From positions 124,001 through 188,000 of the forward strand of contig NZ_JAVIDR010000003.1 of NCBI RefSeq assembly GCF_031157835.1: a stretch of DNA of 64,000 nt, in the 5' to 3' direction. Positions 17,897-26,368 of this stretch are shown in pieces. The notes under the pieces are model-generated. The model saw only the letters and a list, made by a program, of their open reading frames with translations, did no database searches and had not been told where the DNA came from. The position numbers were made by a program, and so were the translations under genes. Position 1 is the stretch's first letter. Each line of letters opens with the position of its first letter. This DNA comes from Acinetobacter rudis. Lineage in GTDB: Bacteria > Pseudomonadota > Gammaproteobacteria > Pseudomonadales > Moraxellaceae.

Positions 17897-20593
17897 TTAT
17901 GCGCTGATTTGTTGAATCGGCAAGCACATACAAATTCGCGTACCACGATTATTTTTTCCTGCAGTTGCAGTAATTTCACCCTGATGGGCACCAATAATTG
18001 CTTTTACAATCGTTAGACCTAAGCCAGTACCAAATTGGCCACGATCACCACGCTGCATGGTATAAAACATATCAAAGATCCGTTGTCGCTCATCCTCAGG
18101 TATACCAACACCTTGGTCACTAATCGCAATGGCGATATGTTGATCATCGGCTTGATAGGCTTCTATACATACATCTTCATTTTCTGGAGAAAATTTTGCA
18201 GCATTTTCTAAAACATTAAATATTGCTTGTTCAATCAATGCTGCATGTACATACAAATTAAGGTCTTGGTTAGGCATATTGATTTGTACATTGATCTGAG
18301 GCATATATCGTTTCAAACGCCGTACAGCAGACCCTACCAATTCATCCACCCCAATCCAATCTCGTTTTAAGCTCAGACCTTCATGGCCTAAACGAGTCAT
18401 ATCTAATAAATTCTGAATATATCGATCTAAACGTTCACCCTCTAGTTGAATTGTTTCCAATAAGCTTGTTTGATCGAGCGGACTCAAATCTTGTCGATAG
18501 TGAATCATACTTTCTGCAGCCCCAATCATTGCTGCCAATGGTGAACGTAAATCATGTGAAACAGAGGTTAATAATGCTGAACGTAGTTTTTCAGTTTCTG
18601 TCGTCACATTGGCTTGTTCTAAAGCTTTACTCATTTGTGTCCGCAACAATGCTTGAGCAATATAATCAATCATAGACTCAGCCAGTTGTTTTTGTTCTAC
18701 GGGTAATTTTTTCTTATTTTGAAATTTTAGACCAAGCACACCTATACATTGCTTAGATGCCAATAAAGGTGAGAACCACCACTCCGACTCGGTTAGTGTT
18801 TGGGTAAAACGCCCTGAAGCTTGCTGATTTTTAAATGTCCATGCAGCGGAGATCTGCTCTTTTTCAGAAATATTTGAGCTATTTTTGGGGTCTGCTTCTT
18901 CATTTTCTAATTGTAACCAAACTTCTGCATTTAGATTTTTTTCTAAACTTGCCCGCCCAAGATTAAGTACATCGCTTGAATTTACTGCAACAGAAAGCTT
19001 ATGTCCCAAGTCTTGCATGATACTGTTGTAACGATTCGCTGCTTGTAATGCAACAACCTGTTCACGTAATTTAGATGCCAAACGACTAGCAATCAAAGCA
19101 GCAGCAAGAAATGCCAATACAGTAATCACACCTTGGTGTGCTGAAATTTGCAAGGTCATCCGAGGCGCGATAAAAAAGAAATTGTATGCTAAGAAGAAAA
19201 TAATCGCGGAACAAACAGCAACCGTCATACGTGTTCTAGCTGCCACAAAAACAACTGCAGTGATAAAAATTACTGATAACTCACCAACACCTAAGTAGTA
19301 TTCACCCAAACTTGCAATCAATATACTGACTATTGTTGTGATTAAAACTAGTGCTGTTTCTTTTAAACTTAAAACATAGCTTTTTAAAGGTAGGTAGTGC
19401 TGTGTCTGCGCTTTCACCAATGGTGATGCTATAGTTACTACACTAATTTCAAAACTTGGATGTGATCTTAAAAGTTGTTGCAATAAATCTTTTGCAATGA
19501 ATATTGATCGTATTCGCTGTAATAACGGATGGTTATCTTGGGCAGATTGTGTCATGACTAGCGTAGAAACACCCCGTTCTAGAGCAAAACTTTTGAGTAA
19601 TTTTGCATGTGCTTGCCCATACAAAATTTCTGTCATCCCCCCCATTTGTCGAGCCAAAGCAAATGCTCGATCAATGTCTCGTTGGTGTTGATTATTTTGT
19701 GCATGTTGCTTAGGCCCTGTAGGACTCAACTGAGAATGTGAAAATGCAACAACTGTCCACTTGGCTGCTCTTTTTTCGGCAATACGACAGCCTATTCGAA
19801 CAATTGCCTCCGCTTGTTCAGGACAATCTAATAAAACCAATACATGATAATTAAGAGGGATTGGAACTTGACCTTGTAAGACAAAATTTTCGCGAACATC
19901 AACATCAACATGATCAGCAACCGTTTGCATTGCTAATTCTCGTAACGCAGTCAAATTACTACTATTAAAAAAACCTCGTAATGCAGGTTGAATTTGTTCA
20001 GGGACATATACCTTCCCTTGATTCAATCGTTCTAATAATTCAGTTACAGGTAAATCAATTAAACGAATATCACGTATTCGTTGCAACATTTGATCGGGTA
20101 CTGTCTCTTTGACTCGTATACCTGTAATTTGAAAAACAACATCATTTAAACTTTCCAAATGTTGAATATTCATTGTGGTAAATACATCAATACCAGCATC
20201 TAATAATTCATTAATGTCTTGCCAACGTTTTTCATGACGACTACCTGGTACATTTTGATGAGCAAATTCGTCAACCAAAACAATAGATGGACGCTGTTGA
20301 AGTACAACATCTAAGTCCATTTCTTCCAACATATGTCCTTGATAGGGTATTTTTTTACGTGGAATAATAGGTAAGTCTTGTAATAATTGTTCAGTTTCAA
20401 CACGACCATGTGTTTCCACATAGGCGATTACAACATTCTGATTTTGTTGTAATAAGTCTCTAGCACGCACCAACATGGCATAGGTTTTACCCACTCCTGG
20501 TGCTGCACCTAAAAATATGGTTAATCGCCCTGATTGATAGCGTTTGACTTGTTGTAACAAGGTATCTGCTTTATTGTGGCGACCGTGAACCAT
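17897..20593 (-). CDS. kdpD: Potassium-sensing histidine kinase KdpD
   Basis: 898 residues. The N-terminal KdpD domain has a Walker-A motif GAAPGVGKT (about 29-37) and DEFAHQNVPGSRH. A universal-stress-like domain follows (VLVLLDCPEQAEAIVRI). Four closely spaced membrane segments come next (about 405-500), then a GAF-like region, a HisKA box SHDLRSPLAAM with His at about 680, and an HATPase domain (NVLENAAKFSPEN, DQGVGIP, GTGLGLTIVK). It senses low potassium and turgor and controls KdpE. The gene is 143 bp downstream of kdpC with a hairpin in the gap, so its expression may be lower than that of the transporter genes. Confidence 0.96.
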   Translation of the reverse strand: MVHGRHNKADTLLQQVKRYQSGRLTIFLGAAPGVGKTYAMLVRARDLLQQNQNVVIAYVETHGRVETEQLLQDLPIIPRKKIPYQGHMLEEMDLDVVLQQRPSIVLVDEFAHQNVPGSRHEKRWQDINELLDAGIDVFTTMNIQHLESLNDVVFQITGIRVKETVPDQMLQRIRDIRLIDLPVTELLERLNQGKVYVPEQIQPALRGFFNSSNLTALRELAMQTVADHVDVDVRENFVLQGQVPIPLNYHVLVLLDCPEQAEAIVRIGCRIAEKRAAKWTVVAFSHSQLSPTGPKQHAQNNQHQRDIDRAFALARQMGGMTEILYGQAHAKLLKSFALERGVSTLVMTQSAQDNHPLLQRIRSIFIAKDLLQQLLRSHPSFEISVVTIASPLVKAQTQHYLPLKSYVLSLKETALVLITTIVSILIASLGEYYLGVGELSVIFITAVVFVAARTRMTVAVCSAIIFFLAYNFFFIAPRMTLQISAHQGVITVLAFLAAALIASRLASKLREQVVALQAANRYNSIMQDLGHKLSVAVNSSDVLNLGRASLEKNLNAEVWLQLENEEADPKNSSNISEKEQISAAWTFKNQQASGRFTQTLTESEWWFSPLLASKQCIGVLGLKFQNKKKLPVEQKQLAESMIDYIAQALLRTQMSKALEQANVTTETEKLRSALLTSVSHDLRSPLAAMIGAAESMIHYRQDLSPLDQTSLLETIQLEGERLDRYIQNLLDMTRLGHEGLSLKRDWIGVDELVGSAVRRLKRYMPQINVQINMPNQDLNLYVHAALIEQAIFNVLENAAKFSPENEDVCIEAYQADDQHIAIAISDQGVGIPEDERQRIFDMFYTMQRGDRGQFGTGLGLTIVKAIIGAHQGEITATAGKNNRGTRICMCLPIQQISA

Positions 20594-20654
20594 AAATTTA
20601 TACTCAACCTAAATGCAAATTTGATGAAATTTTTTAAAAATTAAGAGTTAAATA

Positions 20655-20680
20655 GCTTTAATAAACGTATTTATTAAAGC
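20655..20680 (-). terminator. Hairpin between kdpC and kdpD
   Basis: GCTTTAATAAA and TTTATTAAAGC pair perfectly around a 4-nt loop. No long T-run follows on the minus strand, so a partial terminator or mRNA 3'-end stabiliser separating transporter genes from the regulator genes fits better than full termination. Confidence 0.5.
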
Positions 20681-20736
20681 CATATACAAATTATCATGCT
20701 TTCTTTGTTGCAACATCAACTAAACTATATTCAGAT

Positions 20737-21360
20737 TTATTTAACTGAAGTATGCAGACGATCAAGCGCTAAATTAAGTTCTAACACGTTTACACGGGCC
20801 TGTCCGAGTAAACCAAAAGTTGGCCCTTGGGTATGTGCTTTTACTATTTCATTTAGCTGATCAATACTTAAATGACGTGCTTGAGCAACTCGATTCACTT
20901 GTAGTTGTGCAGCTGCTGGGCTAATTTCAGGATCAATCCCACTGCCTGATGATGTTACTATATCGCTTGGAATTTGATCTATAGCAACATGTTCTCTAGT
21001 GGAGATGAGCGCACGTCTTTCATCGATGATTTTACTTAACTCTGGATTAGTCCGAGCAAGGTTACTTCCAGCCAATGCCATTACGTCGTAATGAACAGCA
21101 GATGGTCTCGCATAGAAGTATTGATCACCAACAAAAGCTTGTGCGACCAATTTGGAACCCACAATTTTCTGATTTTCAACTAACATACTTCCATTTGCTT
21201 GATTTGGAAATAATACTTGACCTAGACCAGTCGCTACACTGCTATAGCTAAAACCGCATACTAATAATCCAACTAGAGTCAAACCAACAGCTGGTCGTAT
21301 TAACTGAATCAGTTTCGGTTCTGTCACTTGCGTATTCATTGAATAAGTCATTTTAAGCAC
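20737..21360 (-). CDS. kdpC: Potassium-transporting ATPase subunit KdpC
   Basis: 207 residues, a little longer than E. coli KdpC. One N-terminal membrane segment (LTLVGLLVCGFSYSSVATGLG) and a periplasmic domain with the family motifs GSKLVAQAF, YFYARPSA, SGSGIDPEISPAAA and VNVLELNLAL. KdpC stabilises the KdpA-KdpB complex. It follows kdpB by 6 bp and is thus translationally close-coupled. The ATG at position 5 (MNTQVT) is an alternative start. Confidence 0.94.
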   Translation of the reverse strand: MLKMTYSMNTQVTEPKLIQLIRPAVGLTLVGLLVCGFSYSSVATGLGQVLFPNQANGSMLVENQKIVGSKLVAQAFVGDQYFYARPSAVHYDVMALAGSNLARTNPELSKIIDERRALISTREHVAIDQIPSDIVTSSGSGIDPEISPAAAQLQVNRVAQARHLSIDQLNEIVKAHTQGPTFGLLGQARVNVLELNLALDRLHTSVK

Positions 21361-21366
21361 CTCTAC

Positions 21367-23385
21367 TTAGATTATTGAACTGATCAAAACATCAATGATT
21401 TTGATTGCAATAAACGGTAATATCACCCCACCTACTCCAAAAATCAGCATATTGCGGCGTAATAATTGTGTAGAAGTTGATGGTTTAAATTTTACCCCAC
21501 GCAGTGCTATTGGAATCAAAGCAGGTATAACAATCGCATTAAAGATCAGTGCAGATAAAATTGCACTTTCACTACTTTTAAGCTGCATGACATTTAATAC
21601 CTGCATTTCTGGAATAGCGGTAACAAAGAGTGCTGGTAAAATTGCAAAGTACTTGGAAATATCATTGGCCAAAGAAAAAGTGGTCAATGCACCTCGTGTA
21701 ATCAATTGCTGTTTCCCGATCTCAACGACTGCAAGTAATTTTGTAGGATCAGAATCTAAATCAACCATATTTCCAGCTTCTTTAGCAGCCTGAGTACCCG
21801 AATTCATAGCTAAACCAATATCGGCTTGGGCTAAAGCTGGAGCATCATTGGTACCGTCACCAACCATAGCCACTAAGTGTCCCGCTTCTTGCTCACGTCT
21901 AATACAAGATAATTTATCTTCAGGTTTAGCTTCTGCAATATAGTCATCAACACCCGCTTCAGCAGCAATCGCTGCTGCAGTTAATGGGTTATCTCCTGTG
22001 ACCATCACGGTTTTGATACCCATTTCACGTAAACGTGCAAATTTTTCTTTTATCCCAGGTTTGATCACATCAGAAAGTTCAATGACACCCAATAGATTGT
22101 GATCACAAGCAACAACTAACGGTGTTGCACCTTTAGATGCGACCTGTTCAATACGCGTGCGAAGTTCAGTTTGTAGATTTATATCTTGCTCAGTAAATTT
22201 AATAATTGCATCAAGTGCGCCTTTACGAACGTGTTGGCCATTTGCTAAGTTAACCCCTGAAATACGTGTTGCAGCATTAAAAGGAATAAACTCTGCATTT
22301 TCTGGTTCAACCACCTTTTCGCCCAAATCCTTAGCTAATGCAACAATAGACTTACCTTCTGGTGTTGGATCTGCTAATGAAGTTAATAAAGCAGCTTGAC
22401 GTAATTCACTCTCTGCAACTCCAACTAATGGATAAAACGCCGTGGCCTGACGATCGCCATAGGTAATAGTGCCGGTTTTATCGAGCAACAGTACATCTAC
22501 GTCACCAGCAACTTCAACAGCTTTACCTGATTTAGCAATTAAATTGGCTTTAAGTGCACGATTCATTCCTGCGATACCAATGGCAGGTAACAACCCTCCA
22601 ATCGTTGTTGGAATTAAACACACCAATAGTGCAACTAAAACGATTGGATCAATCTTGATGTTTAAGAAATTTGCTATGAATGGCAAACTAAATACCACCA
22701 ATATAAAGGTGCATGTCATTACCATGAGTAAAATACCCAAAGCAATTTCATTTGGTGTTTTTTGACGTTTTGCACCTTCAACCAAAGCAATCATGCGATC
22801 TAAAAAGCTATTACCTGAGTCAGCACTAACTTGCACAATAATTCGATCAGTTAGTACTTTTGTACCACCAATAACACCAGAGCGATCTGTGCCTGCTTCG
22901 CGTAAAACTGGAGCGGACTCCCCAGTAACTGCAGCCTCATTAATAGTTGCAAATCCCTCAATGATCTCACCATCAGCAGGAATCATCTCACCTGCACGAA
23001 CTTCAATTAGATCATTAACTAATAATGCCGTTGCTGAAACCCGTTCACCCTCTTTATCTGTAAGAGACTTCAAACGTAATGCAGTTAAATTTTGACGGGC
23101 TTGTTTTAGGGACGAAGCTTGACCACGACCTTTAGCTTCAGCAACTGCCTCAGCGTAGTTTGCAAACAGTACGGTGATAAATAAAATCACACTCACTGAT
23201 AAGCCAAAAAATAATGTGCTATATCCTAATACTGTACTCAGGATGCTGACGAGTGTACCCAACCAAACAATGGCCATAACAGGATTTTTCATCGCATGCT
23301 GTGGCATCAATTTAACGAGTGCACTTTTCCAAGCATCAGCTTGAATAAAAGTTGAATTAGTTTGAGCTATTTTTGATTTAGACAT
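21367..23385 (-). CDS. kdpB: Potassium-transporting P-type ATPase subunit KdpB
   Basis: 672 residues. The phosphorylation motif DKTGTIT (LLLDKTGTITYGDR), the actuator loop TGES, the nucleotide-binding and hinge motifs MVTGDNPLTA and MVGDGTNDAPALAQAD, and about seven membrane segments identify the catalytic subunit of the KdpFABC potassium pump. It lies between kdpA (12 bp) and kdpC (6 bp) in a compact operon. Length and motifs are normal for the family, with no sign of damage. Confidence 0.97.
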   Translation of the reverse strand: MSKSKIAQTNSTFIQADAWKSALVKLMPQHAMKNPVMAIVWLGTLVSILSTVLGYSTLFFGLSVSVILFITVLFANYAEAVAEAKGRGQASSLKQARQNLTALRLKSLTDKEGERVSATALLVNDLIEVRAGEMIPADGEIIEGFATINEAAVTGESAPVLREAGTDRSGVIGGTKVLTDRIIVQVSADSGNSFLDRMIALVEGAKRQKTPNEIALGILLMVMTCTFILVVFSLPFIANFLNIKIDPIVLVALLVCLIPTTIGGLLPAIGIAGMNRALKANLIAKSGKAVEVAGDVDVLLLDKTGTITYGDRQATAFYPLVGVAESELRQAALLTSLADPTPEGKSIVALAKDLGEKVVEPENAEFIPFNAATRISGVNLANGQHVRKGALDAIIKFTEQDINLQTELRTRIEQVASKGATPLVVACDHNLLGVIELSDVIKPGIKEKFARLREMGIKTVMVTGDNPLTAAAIAAEAGVDDYIAEAKPEDKLSCIRREQEAGHLVAMVGDGTNDAPALAQADIGLAMNSGTQAAKEAGNMVDLDSDPTKLLAVVEIGKQQLITRGALTTFSLANDISKYFAILPALFVTAIPEMQVLNVMQLKSSESAILSALIFNAIVIPALIPIALRGVKFKPSTSTQLLRRNMLIFGVGGVILPFIAIKIIDVLISSII

Positions 23386-23397
23386 GATACTCGCTCC

Positions 23398-25125
23398 TTA
23401 GGCCATCATTAACATGAGATGGTCAGCTACTGGGCCTAAGACCAATACAGGCATAAATTGTAATAAGGTCAGCATCACCACTATGGCAATCAATGTTAGT
23501 GCAAAAGTTGGAGTTTCAATTTGCAACGTACCATTGCTTTCAGGTGCTTGTCGTTTTGCTGCCAAGCGTGCTGCAATGATTAAGGGAATAATCATGGTTG
23601 GGAAACGGCCAAGTAATAGAGCTAAACTCGCACTCACATTCCACCACACAGTGTTATCACTTAAACCTTCAAAACCAGAGCCGTTATTGGCAAATGCTGA
23701 AACATATTCATAGAAAATCTGACTGATACCATGAAAACCTGGATTAGAAGTACCAGCTAATTCAGGAAAAAATACAGTAATGGTAGTTAGACCTAAAATG
23801 ACAGCTGGTTGTAGCAAAATTAATACGGCTAATAACTTTATTTCTCCTGCTTCAATTTTACGTCCGAGTATCTCTGGTGTACGCCCTGTCATTAATCCTG
23901 CAATAAATACTGCCAAGAATAGGTAGATCATGAACTGTTGCAAACCACAACCAATCCCCCCCCAAATGGCATTAATCAACATATCCATTAGGGCAACCAT
24001 ACCTGTTAGTGGAGATGCTGAATCATGCATCATCGCAACTGAACCGTTATTCACTTGAGTAGTAACTGCAGCCCAGATAGCTGAATCATTCGCACCCAAA
24101 CGCATTTCTTTACCTTCCATCAGGCTGAGTTGCGTAGCTGTTTGAGAAAGGCTTTCAGACCAGATTGCTGTGCCAGCAGAAATGACGGACATAAGCAACA
24201 TACTGCCAAATACCAGTCCTGCAAATTTGAAACGACGTGTGAAAAAACCAAGCATCATTACAACAGAAATAGGAATCAGTAAAATTGCCATCATTTCCAT
24301 AAAGTTTGATAACGGCGTTGGATTCTCTAAAGGTACACTGCTGTTTGGACCATACCAGCCACCACCATTACTACCTAACTGTTTGATTGCAACCATTGGG
24401 GCCACAGGACCTAACGGAATTTTTTGTTGTTGTGCTTCTACTTGTTGATCTAATACAGTTGCCGTTGGACCTGCTTGTAATGTAGCAGGTACACCTTGGC
24501 TATTTAAGAATAATGACCAGATTAGACATAAAGGAAGAAGAAATCTAAATGTTGGGCGTATAACATCTGCCCAATAATTACCGACGTTTCCTTTAGATTT
24601 GCTTAGGCTATTTTGTTGAGCACCAGAATTAAGCTCTGCATCTTTTGAATTGTTGGAGTGGAATAATGCTCGAATGGTTGCAACAACCATAGCCAAACCC
24701 ATCATTGGTGTTATTACTTGTAAGCCTACAATAGCAACCATTTGTGATAGATAAGATAATTGAGCCTGTCCAGAATAGTGTTGTTGGTTAGTATTGGTTA
24801 AAAAAGAAATCATGGTATGTAAAGCAAGATCCCATGACATATTCGGTACTTGATCTGGATTGAGTGGCAACCAAGCCTGACACATTAAAAGAATCCAAAC
24901 CGATAAGCCGATAACAGCACAACTAATCGCAAAACTTAAACTATATGTTTTGGCACTCATACCCTGCTGAGGGTTTGTCCCGAGTAAGGCATAAATTGGC
25001 TTTTCAATCCAATGAAAGAGTGGATCTATTTTCATTGGGCGATTTTGCATAATCGCCGCAAGATATTTCCCCAAAGGAATCGCAATTAATATCGTGATTA
25101 GTAATAACAAGGCATAAACCCACAT
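23398..25125 (-). CDS. kdpA: Potassium-transporting ATPase subunit KdpA, with a repeat-derived loop
   Basis: 575 residues, roughly 18 longer than E. coli KdpA (557). About ten membrane segments and four selectivity-filter-like stretches (such as FLTNTNQQHYSG, LGSNGGGWYG, FANNGSGFEGL) are visible, as expected for the K+-channel-like subunit. The extra length lies in the hydrophilic loop around residues 155-180 (NNSKDAELNSGAQQ onward). There, codons for residues 171-178 (QNSLSKSK) are one copy of the dispersed repeat described separately, suggesting an in-frame insertion. The reading frame is intact. No recognisable kdpF was found upstream. Confidence 0.95.
   Translation of the reverse strand: MWVYALLLLITILIAIPLGKYLAAIMQNRPMKIDPLFHWIEKPIYALLGTNPQQGMSAKTYSLSFAISCAVIGLSVWILLMCQAWLPLNPDQVPNMSWDLALHTMISFLTNTNQQHYSGQAQLSYLSQMVAIVGLQVITPMMGLAMVVATIRALFHSNNSKDAELNSGAQQNSLSKSKGNVGNYWADVIRPTFRFLLPLCLIWSLFLNSQGVPATLQAGPTATVLDQQVEAQQQKIPLGPVAPMVAIKQLGSNGGGWYGPNSSVPLENPTPLSNFMEMMAILLIPISVVMMLGFFTRRFKFAGLVFGSMLLMSVISAGTAIWSESLSQTATQLSLMEGKEMRLGANDSAIWAAVTTQVNNGSVAMMHDSASPLTGMVALMDMLINAIWGGIGCGLQQFMIYLFLAVFIAGLMTGRTPEILGRKIEAGEIKLLAVLILLQPAVILGLTTITVFFPELAGTSNPGFHGISQIFYEYVSAFANNGSGFEGLSDNTVWWNVSASLALLLGRFPTMIIPLIIAARLAAKRQAPESNGTLQIETPTFALTLIAIVVMLTLLQFMPVLVLGPVADHLMLMMA
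24593..24615 (-). repeat. Copy 1 of the CTTAGGCTAT dispersed repeat, inside kdpA
   Basis: A 23-bp sequence containing GATTTGCTTAGGCTATTT, identical over all 23 positions to the copy at 31867-31889. It is translated as residues 171-178 of KdpA in a loop that looks expanded relative to E. coli KdpA. Confidence 0.75.
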
Positions 25126-25207
25126 ACCTGTTCTCCTTGTTGGTCAATAACTGTTTGCGTTATGAAGTGATGTTTATTATCTAGAGCAATAATATTAAAA
25201 TGGTCAT

Positions 25208-25243
25208 GCGGTCTAAGCGGATCAGATCCGTTGACCTGACCGC
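25208..25243 (-). promoter_or_regulatory. Nested hairpin in the kdp leader
   Basis: GCGGTC (25208-25213) pairs with GACCGC (25238-25243) and encloses CGGATC/GATCCG (25218-25230), giving a two-storey GC-rich stem in an otherwise AT-rich leader. It lies 83-118 bp upstream of the kdpA start. Role unknown; a leader structure or operator is possible. Confidence 0.5.
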
Positions 25244-25317
25244 AAATACATACTAAACACATGTTGTAAATACCTTGATATAACGGAACAACTCCAGTAC
25301 TCAGTATCGGTAAAAGC

Positions 25318-25372
25318 TGCGTAAAATCGCTATGTTACTTCAGTGTCGTCTGCGTAAATTTTGCGTAAATTT
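25318..25372 (-). promoter_or_regulatory. Phased direct repeats upstream of kdpA, candidate KdpE site
   Basis: TGCGTAAA occurs at 25318, 25351 and 25362; the last two are tandem 11-bp copies of TGCGTAAATTT. The distances (33 and 11 bp) are multiples of about one helical turn, so all copies face the same side of the DNA. This is the layout of binding sites for OmpR-family activators, and the KdpE gene is in the same locus. Confidence 0.6.
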
Positions 25373-25442
25373 TTTAGTTAAATCCGTATCTAGTTGTATC
25401 GAGATGCAGTACAAATTATTTATTGTTTTAATACTAAAAAAA

Positions 25443-25468
25443 GAGTCAGCATAGGTATATGCTGACTC
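25443..25468 (-). terminator. Terminator after folK
   Basis: GAGTCAGCAT and ATGCTGACTC form a perfect 10-bp stem with a 6-nt loop. On the minus strand it is followed by seven T, so it ends the folB-folK transcript; a shorter T-run also exists on the plus side. Confidence 0.85.
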
Positions 25469-25532
25469 TTTTAACATGAACATAGTAACAGTATGATTAC
25501 ATTAAAAATCAGGAATCATTAAAATAACCCGA

Positions 25533-25979
25533 TTAGGCAGAAACAAGGTCTACTGTTTCTAGATGTAATTCCATTAAAGGAAATGTATGTGCCTGATGTT
25601 CAAATAATGTATGTGGCCATAACTGAGCAAGTGGAATTTTAACATCTAAGGCGAGAGGCATTTTTTTAGGATTAAATTGCATATGCTCCAAATCCATCCC
25701 CCAAGCGATCAAATCAATATCTAAACTAATATGATGTGATGGCCTTACACGACCCGAAAGTGTCTCCCATTGTTTGAACATATCTTGAATCTGATCTGGT
25801 GTTAAATTACACGATAAAATACAAGCTGCATTCCAATAATCCGCTCCCACACCATCACGGCATGGAATCTGATAAATTGGAGAATATTGCACTTTCCCTA
25901 ACTGCTCAAGCTTAGCGAAAACATCTCGAAAATGCTGGTCAGGTTGAAGATTACTCGCTAATGCGAGTGCATAGGTCAT
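25533..25979 (-). CDS. folK: HPPK-like folate enzyme (hydroxymethyldihydropterin pyrophosphokinase)
   Basis: 148 residues from the ATG at 25979; a TTG 15 bases upstream is less likely. The start MTYALALASN and the motif SLDIDLIAWG correspond to the HPPK N-terminal strand and the metal-binding D-x-D segment that positions ATP. It would transfer pyrophosphate from ATP to 6-hydroxymethyl-dihydropterin. The sequence is divergent from E. coli FolK, for example GRVRPSHHISLD where family members have a basic stretch, but folB overlaps its start by 29 bp and precedes it in folate synthesis. A canonical folK elsewhere in the genome cannot be excluded. Confidence 0.78.
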   Translation of the reverse strand: MTYALALASNLQPDQHFRDVFAKLEQLGKVQYSPIYQIPCRDGVGADYWNAACILSCNLTPDQIQDMFKQWETLSGRVRPSHHISLDIDLIAWGMDLEHMQFNPKKMPLALDVKIPLAQLWPHTLFEHQAHTFPLMELHLETVDLVSA

Positions 25980-26331
25980 GTCGGTGGCGTTCAAAACGTA
26001 TTCCTACAGCTTGTGCTTGGGCAATAATGGCTGGTTTGCGAATAGCAATTCGTATAGATTCAATTGCATCAAAACGTATAAACAACTGTTCAACAACCAA
26101 TTGTGCAGCATGTTCTAACATTTTGGGTTTTGCCTGTTGAATTGTCTCAGTTGCGATTTCACACATTAAGGCATAATTTAAAGTGTCATCCAATTCATCT
26201 GAGTGCGCAACTTTTTTTAAACAAGTACGCACAGTGATATCAAGAGATAAGGGTTGAATAATTTGGCGTTCCCAAGTGAAACAGCCAACAATAGTATCAA
26301 CTCTTAAATCTTCTATAAAAATTTCATCCAT
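25951..26331 (-). CDS. folB: Dihydroneopterin aldolase
   Basis: 126 residues. The FolB fold signatures are present: IEDLRVDTIVGCFTWERQ at the N-terminus, LDDTLNYALM with the catalytic Tyr, MLEHAAQLVVEQLF with the substrate-binding Glu, and the C-terminal basic strand VGIRFERHRHD. It converts dihydroneopterin to hydroxymethyl-dihydropterin and glycolaldehyde. The coding region overlaps the next gene, folK, by 29 bp, so the two consecutive pathway steps are translationally coupled. Confidence 0.93.
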   Translation of the reverse strand: MDEIFIEDLRVDTIVGCFTWERQIIQPLSLDITVRTCLKKVAHSDELDDTLNYALMCEIATETIQQAKPKMLEHAAQLVVEQLFIRFDAIESIRIAIRKPAIIAQAQAVGIRFERHRHDLCTRISE

Positions 26332-26368
26332 TACACAGACTCAGCTCATACACTCTAACAAAAACCAT

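Larger units (their letters stand above)
25126..25532. other. Intergenic region between kdpA and folK
   Basis: Contains, from left to right, the kdpA ribosome-binding site (AAGGAGAA before the ATG), an 8-codon open frame that may be a kdpF remnant, the nested leader hairpin, the phased repeats and the folK-side terminator. No other gene was seen. Confidence 0.6.
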
